Origin: Lagopus muta
Lineage: Eukaryota; Chordata; Aves; Galliformes; Phasianidae
Assembly: GCF_023343835.1 (NCBI RefSeq)
Contig: NC_064436.1
Coordinates: forward strand, 53,543,883 to 53,607,882
Length of the DNA: 64,000 nt
Direction: 5' to 3'
Shown here: piece after piece, positions 39,751-64,000 of the stretch
How positions within the stretch are numbered: the first letter of the stretch is position 1
How the letters are laid out: each line of letters begins with the position of its first letter
Notes under the pieces: generated by a model
Told to the model about the DNA's origin: nothing
Database searches by the model: none
The model's input: only the letters and a program-made list of their open reading frames with translations
Position numbers and translations under genes: made by a program

Positions 39751-42700
39751 GCTCTGAAAAATGGGGATGCAAATCAAAATTCCAAAAGTCAACATGTCAG
39801 CATGTCTTGCTACTTAATAAACTTGTTGGCATGACAAAAATTCAGGGGGTTTATTCTGTCTGGACATTAGCAAAGCATTTAAATGATGCAACATGGAAAG
39901 CAATTAGTTACAAGATTCGTAAACCAAGCATGGAACTAGCTAAAGCAGATAAGACAAAAGGGAAGTCATTGGCATGGAGGAATTTTAATGGTGGTGTTTC
40001 TTAAAGACCTGTCTCAGTACAAACTTAGCTGTTTGGCACAAAAAATAACAGTGTACTAATGGAGTGTCCTGATTAAATTATTAGAGAGGTAATATCTATA
40101 CAAAAGACTTTAAAAGGCTAGAGTGATAACTATGGGACAAAAACTAACTGTACTAGGTGTGATACAGAATAATAACAAGAGCTTTTGCTCTGAACCAAAG
40201 GCTTGTCAGCTGAAAAAAATAAGAGGAAGTCTGCAACAGACTAGTAGAAATGGCAGACTTAATGCATGGGAATACATTCCTTGGATCACCCTCCAAGCTG
40301 CTTAGAGGATCCTTCAGCTAATGGTTCTGCTGGCATCATTGCTTTGACCCAGAGGCAGAGAGGGGTAGGAAAGGCAGAAGGCAGCAAAGGCCATCAAAAA
40401 TCAAGTAAACCATATTAAAAGCACACAGAAAATGCAGGGGAACATAATACATGACAAGTTCTTAATGTGAAACATGGGATTTTGGACTGAACCATGAGAA
40501 ATTCTTTGTTGGAACATCTTGCAAGCCTGTGCCAGCCACTCACAGGACAACTATAAGAAGGACCAGTGGAATGGAGAGCTTTTTTCAGAGGAAGCTACAT
40601 GCAGATAATGAAGATTCTGTTACTAAGATTACCTGCTTTCCAGACTTCAGAAGTCTCCTAATGGTGCAGTCAGTTATGGCACAAGTTAGAGCTCTTGTAT
40701 GAACGTCCCTCTTATCAGTAGATGGGGAGGAAATCTGGATCTAGAGGTGATCTGCTACAATCACTGACACCCCAAAAGTCACAGGAGCAGCCATGGAGCA
40801 AACGGTTAGTATCCACAGTGGTTTCTCTTCTTCCAAGCTGAAGGAATTAATACAATCCTAAACTTTTCCAGAGCCATCCAGTTCTGGGAGTGAATGGGTG
40901 GCTGAGAAGGACTCCTCCTACATGAATTTTTGCTGAAGCAATGGGAGTACCTTCCTCCTCTACCCTGATTGGTATTTTTGATACTGTACTGTACAGAGCT
41001 ACAGGAAAAAGCAGACAGAGAAGGAGGCACCTTTCCCTGTGACCTGAAAGATACTTTTCAGCATGAAGTCTCTTTCAGCCTGAATTGTTCTATGATTTCT
41101 GACCTCCCAAGGTAGGCAGGAGTGAAGGATACTTATATTCGATCTCCTTATATCTCTTTTCATGATAACCTCACTGTCTTTACTAGGAACTTTCTTCAGA
41201 AACATTTACCTCTGAATTGCTGGGGAGTACACAGAGAAGAGAGAAAGGGGTGTCCCATTTTGTGAGCAGTGGAGCTAAGAAAGGATGGTTTCCCATGGAC
41301 GTATGGCCCTCATGCTCCTGTTCATTCCATTGATCAGAATGTCCTGTCTCCCATTCATGCCTGCCATCCTACCTCAAATGTATTCCTACAGAACATTCCA
41401 GCTCTCCCTCACTTCTTTTAAGTTGTACTCAGTGTCACCTGCTCAATACTTTCAGCTATATTGCAAGACTTCTAGCTACTTTTTTGTTGTGCAAAGGACA
41501 GAAGGTAGGACACACTGTTACAGAAGACATCAAAAGTGGCAAGTCAAAGAACATGCAAAATGGTCAGGTGTATGCTTAGAACAGACACCTGAGCCCACAG
41601 AAAGACCTGTCCATTTTCCTAATTTTTTTTCCTGCAACAGTAGTAATATTCACATTGGGCTGTACTTCAACTTACATGTGAAAGTTCATGCTCAGATTTG
41701 GAGATTTTGAAATAAACATCAGTACTGTGAAGAGAAGGTGAGTTTCCTTTTTGATTCCAAACAGCCAAAATTCTGTTCCCAGAGCATATTTTAACGTATG
41801 AAGCCCCAGGAAATTTCAGTTGTTTCTTTTTGAAAAGGATTCTTTAAAACATTGAAATACTCAGGACCGAAATATCTAGTTCCCAGTCCAGTTTTTCATA
41901 ATCGTATGCTTTACCCTGCACTTTGGTTTTTGCCCTCCAGTCATACATTGTCCACATAAAAACTGTATCGTTTGCAGCACTTTCTGAGAAGCTAGAAAAT
42001 AATTTCCTTCCACTAACAAACATACTATTTGGGTTGTGTGGCATCACAGAAAAAGTCAATGCAGCTTTCCATTTACTGCTGTGTCTGCATATTAACGTGA
42101 AGAAGGTCAGTAGGAGTGTACACAGTTCTGAGAAAATAAGTAGTTAATTATTATTAGACTGCAAGAAGGGAAAACGCAGGATTTATTCTGGTGTAGAAAA
42201 CCACAAAAAATAACAACTGCTTCTTTTTCTGGACTTGTTTTTTTCTTTTTTTAAAGAGGACCATCTACACAGTAATACTTGAAGATCAGTTAACACTACT
42301 CAATGTGTTTAAGTACCAAAGGGAAAAAAAAAAACCCTTATCACCTTCCCAATGAAAACAATCTCAACAATTCAAGTGCAGTCTTCAGCACATACTGTAA
42401 AATCTCTATTTTCTTTTTTTGCCACGCATTTTGCTGTATTCACCCATCCTATCGTGTTTGTGTTTGAGAGTTTCATTGTATTGTTAACAATCTACAACAT
42501 TTCAGAGTCATGTCTAGGTTTAGATCAAAACATCCACCTCCCTCTCCATACTACAACTTCTAATAATGTCACAATTTATCAGCTTAAAATAGCAGACCCA
42601 AACTTAGTACAAGCAATTTCTTCTGTCAGATTGTCAAAGCACACTGTTTGGAACATCTATCAGACTCTATCAGAGGATAAAGTCAAATTTGTTGTTTATA

Positions 42701-43567
42701 TTCCAGCTAAAACAAGTAAAATGTTAGAGTTCATATTAAAGAACAACACTTTCAAAAACATTCTTAGAAAACATTTTATCACAATAATCAGAAAAGATGG
42801 AACAAAAGCATCAGATTGATACCCCTGGCAGATTAGACATACTGAAATTTTCCAAGTGCCAGAAGTAATACAGAATTCGTATTACTGTAAACATACCAAA
42901 CTGCTTCGTATACTTGTGTTGAAAATGAGTGATACTTGCAGTCCACAAAAGCACAAACCTTTTAACTTCAGAGCAAGCTAAGGAAAATGCTCTGGAGAAC
43001 ACAACTGGCTATCTATCCAACCTTCCCTGCAACTAAGCAACTGGAGATGTGTCCAGTGCCCAGGAGTACAGCAAAGCACTGTCACTATGCCCGGGAAGCC
43101 AACTGCAGGATTACAATGAGTCCAGAGCAAATCTTCAGGCAACTGGCAGAGAAATGACAGAAAATTTCAGTGTAAACCGAGAATTACTGCAGTATCTTCC
43201 CTGTTGCTTTAAGAGTTTTATTTTGTATTGATTTGCATGAATAATAATTATTTTCTTGCCAGAAAGAAATATCAAAGATTTGAAAAAGACATTCATTAAT
43301 ATAAGATTTTAAAGATGTGAGAAATACAGAAGAGGAAGTATGTGTCTGTGTGGGAGGGAATCAACAACAAAAGGCAGAAAAGGGATACCAAGTAACAACT
43401 GTTTTGGCAAAGAACACTGTAAAAGATGAGTCTTATCTGTCCTTAAGAAAGCCAGATGATGTCTGAAAAAAACAACAATGCAGAAGACTAACACCTGTTC
43501 ACTTAGTAAGTAATGCTCACTGCACATGCATTCTTGCAATAGTCTTTAAAATGTTTGTCTCACAATT

Positions 43568-43619
43568 AAATACTAAGAAAATATACTAAGTAGTAGTTAG
43601 TATATAAATACTAAGAAAA
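43568..43619. repeat. Palindrome flanked by 14-bp direct repeats
   Basis: ATATACTAA (43581-43589) and TTAGTATAT (43597-43605) are exact inverted arms around a 7-nt loop. The direct repeat AAATACTAAGAAAA occurs at 43568-43581 and 43606-43619, on both sides. Confidence 0.8.
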
Positions 43620-44600
43620 GAAGATAGCATATACAATCTAAATGTATGTGCTACACCTGTATTCAATAATATCACCTGGGAAAAAGCCCATAACTGCAGG
43701 TTACAGATCATTTCTTTCCCCTGAAAATACCATTTATTCAGAACACTAACCAATTAAATTAAGGCAAATTAGGGTAAGGATTTTAAATAGGAGCAATCCT
43801 TTACTAGGCTGCTCTCATGATCATTACACTCATCATAAAGGTGCTTTTAAAATACCTTTTGAAATACCTGCTTTTCTACCCCACCAGTCTTAACCTACTT
43901 TACTGGGTATACTTGTCAAGGTTTCTGTGGGAGGGAGGTAGGCTGCAACATCATGATACACACAGTCCCAGCTGGTCTCCTGATGCACCCACAGAGGACA
44001 CAGATCAGCCCACCAGCCAAATGGGTTGCACCTTTGTGAAAATATATTTAAGAAACAACAAGAAAAGACAGGCAGAATTAGGAGGAAAAAAATGAGGAAT
44101 AGGAGTAAAAATGCAGAAAAAAAGAGGACAAGGAGGTGCTGCAGGCACCAGAGAAGGTATTTCCCTGCAGTGTGCAGAGAGGTCCTCGCCAGAGTCAATG
44201 TCCACACGGCAACCCATGAAAGACATGTCTGTTTTGCCCACAGTAGTAGACAGTAAACAATCTTCCTGTTGCTATCAAAATCCATGAGCTTCTACACCTT
44301 GTCTTCTCCCTCATCCTGCTGAGGAATGGGAACAAGAGATTGGCTAGGTGAGCACCTGGCAGCCAGTCAAGTTGAACCATCACACCTGCTCACAAAATAT
44401 ATAACAAATAAAGTAGAATACACATTGGTTTGAAAGGAATAAATTTTAATGCACAAATTCTCACTTACCATGTTATATTCTGCCTAAGAAAGAGCAAATC
44501 TTCACTGCTCTTTCTCAGTATAAACTTCTATCGTGTTTTCACAATTAAACCACAGAAAGCAATTTTCAAACTAGGGAGGAAACTGTAGTGGTCTGCATAA

Positions 44601-44606
44601 TTTATT
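44601..44606 (-). terminator. Candidate SMIM20 polyadenylation signal
   Basis: An AATAAA hexamer on the minus strand (TTTATT on +), about 330 nt after the SMIM20 stop codon. It is the nearest canonical signal I noticed downstream. Its use is inferred; other hexamers lie further left (for example near 43,733). Confidence 0.3.
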
Positions 44607-44931
44607 CTATTCATAATTTGTTCTCCAAATGTTTACAGGTTAACCACAAAAATAATTGTTCTTCCTTTTTCTCAAGGAAGTAAATATTTTACTTCTAAAC
44701 ACTAGAAAAGTCACCTCCCTAGCAGTCTGTCCATTGTACCACAGCACCCTGCCAAAACTGGGATGTTTTTTCCTCTTGGCTTTCCAACCAGTAGCATTTG
44801 TTGCTCCTCATGTGCCCACACAGCATAATCAGAATTCTTCTCAAGTGACGCCCGAAGGCATACTTCAGTGTAAGGAGAAATAATTGAAGAAGTTCATCTT
44901 CAGTTCTGCCTTGAAGTGCACCAGGCTGACG

Positions 44932-44969
44932 TTACTTTCTTCCAAATGGATCAGACCATACTTTTAACC
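44932..44969 (-). CDS. SMIM20: SMIM20 coding exon 3 (last 11 codons and stop)
   Basis: 38 coding nt on the minus strand, acceptor TTCTGTAG|GGTTAAAAG and stop TAA at 44934-44932. It encodes (G)[11 protein letters not shown], the second half of phoenixin, the amidation glycine and the basic pair. Far too short to be found as an open frame; located by its match to the conserved C-terminus and by phase (G+GG gives Gly56). Confidence 0.95.
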
Positions 44970-47900
44970 CTACAGAACAAATACAAAAATACCAGCAGTT
45001 CATAACTACAGTTTTGGGAACAAAACAATCTTGTCTGCTATTGCAGCCTTGTGGAAAAAAAAATATGAATGAATCTCAATAACATTTTCTGCACTGAGCT
45101 CAAAAATCTACTTAAGCTTGAGAAGTATTTAGGAATTCAACCTCATCTTCATCTCAAGCTTCAGATAGCAGAAAAGTCCCTCACACCAGCATGTAAGGTA
45201 TTACAATATTGTTGGGAAAAAAATCATGTAGAATCCCATCTTATTTTACACTTCAGTTTGTCTAGATTTCACATTCAACTACTGGATCTCATGAATTTTC
45301 ATCAACAGCTAAATTTACATGAAAAACTTATGCAGAGGAGAACTGGTCATCAAGTACCTGCATCTTGGATAAATGAAACTGTCCAATCTTCTTTACTGTT
45401 TAATAAAAGGCAGGTTTGCAAGACTTTCATGTCAATATAACTTGCCTGCTCCTCTTCAAAATTTAACTGCTTTCTTGGAAAGTCAGTCCTGCATTGATGA
45501 TTTCACTAATATGCATAGCTTACTATGTGGCACTAATGCTATTGGATATTCCCCTGCTGTTGCTGTCAGGCTCTTCTAAAAATAAGAGTTAAGTTACCCT
45601 TTAACATATTCAAATACAAACTGTTTCATCAAGACATGCATTCCTTAATTCTAAGTGAGAAATTTCAGCCTTGCCAGTTTTGCTATATGAGACAATGAAT
45701 TATCAATTATGGTATAATTGTATATAAATGAGCAGTACGATTTTATTCCCCTCGCACTTTCCTATTCCTTCTACTTGTAACAGCAGGCATCAAAAAGCTA
45801 TTAGCACTGCATTCAAAATTTCCTTTAGTGCCACATATTTCTGCCTCCCACGAGGCTGGAAGGTAATGGAAGGTAAAAACAAAATTCCTCACAAATTGCA
45901 TTTCAGCTGACTTGTAAAGCAGCATTCAATAAAACAAAGGTGCAGCAAACTATTTTTTACAGCTAGTGCTCAGACCACTCATGGTTTGTTTACTCTGAAC
46001 TGAAGCAAAAGTGATTTTCTTGTGTGCAAAGTATTTAAGAGATAACAGAATCCCTAAAACTTTCTTGGATAGTTCAATTTAAAACAGATTTTATTAAGTC
46101 CACAATTTTAAGTTAAGAATTAGCCTGAGAAAATATTTTCGTAGTAAGACTTTTTTCTTTTTTTTTTTTTTAATACATGTATTTTTTACTGCGTTACTTA
46201 AATCCATAGAAATACTCAAGTGTTCAAGAAAACCTTTAAAACAGTACAGTACTGTTATACTCATGAATCAAGTATACCTGGAGGCTGGATATTCTCTTGA
46301 ACAATACCAGCTCGGTTTATTGACTGTTCTCTCTCTGAAAAACAAACAGAAAGAACAATATTAAGAAAAAGAAAGTAAGAAAACATCTCGACCTCACCTA
46401 GTGAGGTCTGAACCCCATACAGTAAAATCCTGATGAGTATGCATGTATACAACACAAATGTAACATTCACATTTCACAGAGAAACCAAGAGCTAGTTTGT
46501 AACCTTGCAGAACCAACTATGAGATAACCATCTTAAAGTAATGACTATTTTTTACAAACAATGCTAAAACACCTGTTGTGATCCCTTAACTTAAGGAAGG
46601 AGCACTACTTCAGGGAGATAATCCTCACATGCCCAACATAAAACTACTCAGAGGATTTATTCATTCCAGAATAGGTGATCTCCATCTTTGTGTTCTGGAA
46701 ACTGTTGTTCCAGGGAGATTTCATGCATCTATAAAACCACTGCTTGTAAATTTTTTGAAACTAAATATTAGGGGCATATTTTCCACGCAGTGGGCTTATT
46801 CCAGGTTTGTTCTATATGAGACAATGAACTATCAATTACAGCATAATTATATACAAATGTTTTTGAAGATTCAACCACTTTCAGGAAGAAAAATGGTTAA
46901 ATTTGTATCTTTTTACCCTAATAAATGCCGCCACCACCACCACTTTTCCCCCTGCTTACTATTAAGTGCTTTACTACCACAGTGCTTTGAAGCAGAACAT
47001 CAAAGCACTTGGTTGTAGCAGCCTCTTGACCATCCCGCTCAATTTTTTAAGCCTTTAAAAAACATTGTCAAGAATCACTCCAGAGAAGTAAAACCCTATT
47101 GCAGAATACTACGTGATGATGATCCAGATGTCTGACTTAGAATCATAGAATCGTCTGAATTGGAAGAGACCCTTAAAGGCCATCTAGTCTAGCTCCCCCT
47201 GCAATGAAGAGGGATGCCTGCAGCTGGATCAGGTTGCTCTGAGCCCCATCCAGCCTGACCCTGAGTGCCTCCAGGAGCAGAACAACCACCTCTTTTCTGG
47301 GCAACTGTTCCAGTGCTTCACTACCCTTATTGTAAAAAACTACTTCCTCACACCCAATCTAAGTCTCCCCTCTTTTAGTTTGAAGCTATTCCCCCTTAAA
47401 AACTAGGACTTCAGACCCAGCTTCCTAATACACAGAAATAATGAGCATTTCACCACAGCTCAAGTCAATGAGGGGCAAGAGCTTCTACAGCAGTTCTGTT
47501 GTTACACAGCTTACCCCAGAAATTAAATTCTCCCTACCCTAAAGGTTAAAATTAATATTCCCAGTGAAGTACCACAACCATGGAATCCAAGAGTCAGGCG
47601 AACACTTGTGCAGCTCTCATACAGCTGATAAGCACCAAGAAAAGCACACAGGAAATTAACAAAGGTGTGGACCAAGGAGAGCTGGAGGCACATGTGATAA
47701 ACGAAGCCTGGAATCAAGTATTGCATAGCATGTGTGTTTGCTAAGTGCCCACTGCGTGTGTACCAAAATCGTGCTCGGGGCAGTTTCCACCTTCACAGAC
47801 ATTGCTTCCTTCCATTATTTTGGATGCCTTCAAGTTAAATTTTACTCCTCCATCGAGGCGAGGCTAAAGTCCCTCTGAGACGATCAGTAACTTCGTTGCC

Positions 47901-48344
47901 ATTTTGTTTTTCTTCCTAGAAATCTCTTCAGTGTAACCGCGCGCACCTTTGCGGCAGCGGCCCGTCTGCTCTTACACTGAGATGCGTCACACCCAAACGC
48001 TCCGCCGCCCGGCTCGGCAGGCACAGGGGCACGGAGGCACGACTCCGCGCCACGCCGCTACCGGGGCATCCCGGGTCTTCCCGGTACGACGCTTCACAGA
48101 ACGACGGGGGCGTGAGTTGCGCACGGCCCCGTCCCAGCCAACGACGCAGGGTCACCTTGAGACCAAATATTTCCGAGTTTCGCGTCGTTTTTACAGCTGC
48201 CCTGCCCGCTCCCCCGCCCCGCCCCGGGCACTCACTGTACTCCTCGGGTAGCAGCAGCGGCCGGAAGTAGATGGGGTAGAAGGCGGCCCCCACCACGGCC
48301 ACGAAGCAGCCGAAGATGCCGAGCGTACGCGACAGCCCGGCCAT
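44932..48344 (-). CDS. SMIM20: SMIM20 / MITRAC7, complete, three exons; phoenixin precursor
   Basis: Three exons join in phase to 67 codons, the same length as human SMIM20: complement 48236-48344, 46278-46334 and 44932-44969. SMIM20 (MITRAC7) is a small inner-mitochondrial-membrane protein that stabilises newly made COX1 during cytochrome c oxidase assembly. Its C-terminus is also the proposed source of the peptide phoenixin. Visible features are a single hydrophobic segment (about residues 8-27, [17 protein letters not shown]), an RPL turn, the [13 protein letters not shown] matrix/IMS segment, and a C-terminal [15 protein letters not shown] end almost identical to human. The start codon lies in an ideal Kozak context (GCCGCCATGG). 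Introns are GT-AG (GTGAGT and GTATAC donors). SEL1L3 starts on the other strand 382 bp away. Confidence 0.96.
45683..45730. repeat. 48-bp direct repeat, copy 1 (SMIM20 intron 2)
   Basis: CTATATGAGACAATGAA followed by a TATCAATTA block. It matches 46812-46859 at 42 of 48 positions without gaps; all six differences are transitions. Confidence 0.9.
46157..46171. repeat. Poly-T tract in SMIM20 intron 2
   Basis: T-rich run TTTTTTC(T)n, about 107 bp inside intron 2 from the exon 2 donor. Simple repeat. Confidence 0.8.
46278..46334 (-). CDS. SMIM20: SMIM20 coding exon 2
   Basis: 57 nt on the minus strand, acceptor TTTTTCAG|AGAGAG and donor CCTCCAG|GTATAC. The acceptor was picked among overlapping AGs because A+AG gives Lys37 and the conserved [10 protein letters not shown]. 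It encodes [18 protein letters not shown] plus one base, so it holds the first half of the phoenixin sequence. A 48-bp direct repeat sits on each side of it (45683 and 46812). Confidence 0.95.
46812..46859. repeat. 48-bp direct repeat, copy 2 (SMIM20 intron 1)
   Basis: Second copy of the repeat at 45683-45730, offset 1,129 bp, on the other side of SMIM20 exon 2. With a 2-bp gap the similarity extends about 10 bp further left (CCAG.TTTG). Confidence 0.9.
47139..47405 (-). mobile_element. CR1 LINE 3' fragment within SMIM20 intron 1
   Basis: Starts AGAATCATAGAATCGTCTGAATTGGAAGAGACCC and runs through CATCTAGTCTAGCTCCCCCTGCAATG, CCATCCAGCCTGACCCTGAG and AACTACTTCCTCACACCCAATCTAAG. Reverse orientation relative to +, so it lies in the sense direction of SMIM20. 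One of the better preserved, hence younger, copies. Confidence 0.95.
48236..48344 (-). CDS. SMIM20: SMIM20 coding exon 1
   Basis: 109 nt on the minus strand, from the GCCGCCATGG start to GAGTACA|GTGAGT. It encodes residues 1-36 plus one base: a short N-terminus, the hydrophobic transmembrane stretch and the PEEY end. It lies wholly inside the CpG island. Confidence 0.96.
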
Positions 48345-48392
48345 GGCGGCTGAGGGACGCCTCGCGTCTGGGACGGAAGCTCCGCGGTCGCC

Positions 48393-48400
48393 GCTTCCGG
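48393..48400 (-). promoter_or_regulatory. ETS/GABPA-like site in the shared promoter
   Basis: CCGGAAGC on the minus strand, a strong match to the GABPA/ELK consensus, 49 bp upstream of the SMIM20 start codon. Two more GGAA cores (48374-48379 and 48471-48480) lie close by. Confidence 0.5.
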
Positions 48401-48532
48401 GCGAGACGGAACGGGGAGGGCGGCGTGGCGCCGCCGAGCTCCGCAGGCGCAACGGCGGCGCCGGAACGGACACTTCCTGCCGAGCACCGGCGCTCTGTCC
48501 GCTCTGAAGCTGCTCGGCCCCTCCGCGGCCGG

Positions 48533-48712
48533 ATGCCGCCCCGACCCAGCCGCGCCCTCTTCTCCGCACCTGCGGCGGCCGCTCGGGGCGCGGCGCTGCG
48601 CTGCGCGAGCCCCTCCTCCAGGAAGCCGGATCTGCCGCATCCGTGTCGGCGGGGCCGGCCGGGCCGGGCAGCAGCGGGCAGCGCCACGCCGCGGGGCGCC
48701 GCCGCCTCCTGA
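48533..48712 (+). other. Possible upstream ORF in the SEL1L3 5' leader
   Basis: An ATG at 48533 opens a frame of about 59 codons rich in Ala, Arg and Pro that stops at about 48,712, just before the SEL1L3 ATG at 48727 and in a different frame. It matters only if SEL1L3 transcripts start upstream of 48,533. The composition is that of translated CpG island, so this is not evidence for a functional peptide. Confidence 0.3.
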
Positions 48713-48726
48713 GCCGCCGCGGCAGC

Positions 48727-64000
<15,274 letters not shown>

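Larger units (their letters stand above)
23854..44600. other. Intergenic desert on the SMIM20 3' side
   Basis: About 20 kb without a supportable gene or a clear young transposon. Short open frames are scattered on both strands; the longest (42352-42819, +) is discussed and rejected. Contains the possible regulatory segments at 24840-26720, pyrimidine-rich DNA at 29150-29430 and the inverted repeats at 34239 and 43568. By comparison with human gene order, RBPJ may lie beyond the left edge. Confidence 0.6.

Noticed and set aside
41031..41102. Possible CR1 tail ending TTGTTCTATGATTTCTGA
   Set aside because: Only the last 20 or so bases resemble CR1 and the expected upstream blocks are missing; too weak to annotate.
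42352..42819. 155-codon frame as a possible gene
   Set aside because: No recognised similarity, no splice context, and a length compatible with chance in AT-rich DNA. Kept only as a low-interest observation.

Overview
This window is vertebrate nuclear DNA, almost certainly from a bird and probably a galliform. The evidence is: split genes with GT-AG introns, an AT-rich non-coding background, a sharp CpG island, many short 5'-truncated CR1 LINE tails, and an internally deleted mariner element of the kind abundant in galliform birds. No bacterial, phage or viral gene is visible. Only two genes can be supported, and both lie in the right third. They form a head-to-head pair sharing one CpG-island promoter at about 47.94-48.97 kb.

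Rightward (+) from 48,727 runs SEL1L3. Ten coding exons can be placed with splice sites and continuous phase: the signal peptide, the N-terminal extracellular region, a laminin-G/concanavalin-like domain and the start of the Sel1 repeats. They encode 556 residues, about half the protein; the rest lies beyond the right edge. Leftward (-) from 48,344 runs SMIM20 (MITRAC7), complete in three exons and 67 codons. Two of its exons are too short to appear as obvious open frames. Its C-terminus carries the phoenixin neuropeptide sequence, with an amidation glycine and dibasic end. SMIM20-SEL1L3 adjacency matches the gene order known in human 4p15.2, so the left 44 kb is probably the intergenic desert on the RBPJ side.

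From 1 to about 44.6 kb I find no convincing gene. This part holds six recognisable CR1 copies, weaker ancient CR1/L3-like scraps, one 535-bp mariner deletion derivative, a solo mariner end, poly-A/poly-T tracts, several perfect inverted repeats, and stretches that look like conserved regulatory DNA (homeodomain/octamer-rich, repeat-free). These last are inference only.

The two genes are not known to act in one pathway. SMIM20 works in mitochondrial cytochrome c oxidase assembly and is the proposed phoenixin precursor; SEL1L3 is a secretory-pathway membrane protein of unclear function. Their link here is the shared promoter, which carries a cluster of ETS-type sites. I did not find an undescribed system. 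The most useful observations are the phoenixin conservation, the bidirectional promoter with a possible upstream ORF, an all-transition 48-bp direct repeat flanking SMIM20 exon 2, and the hairpin-forming repeats.
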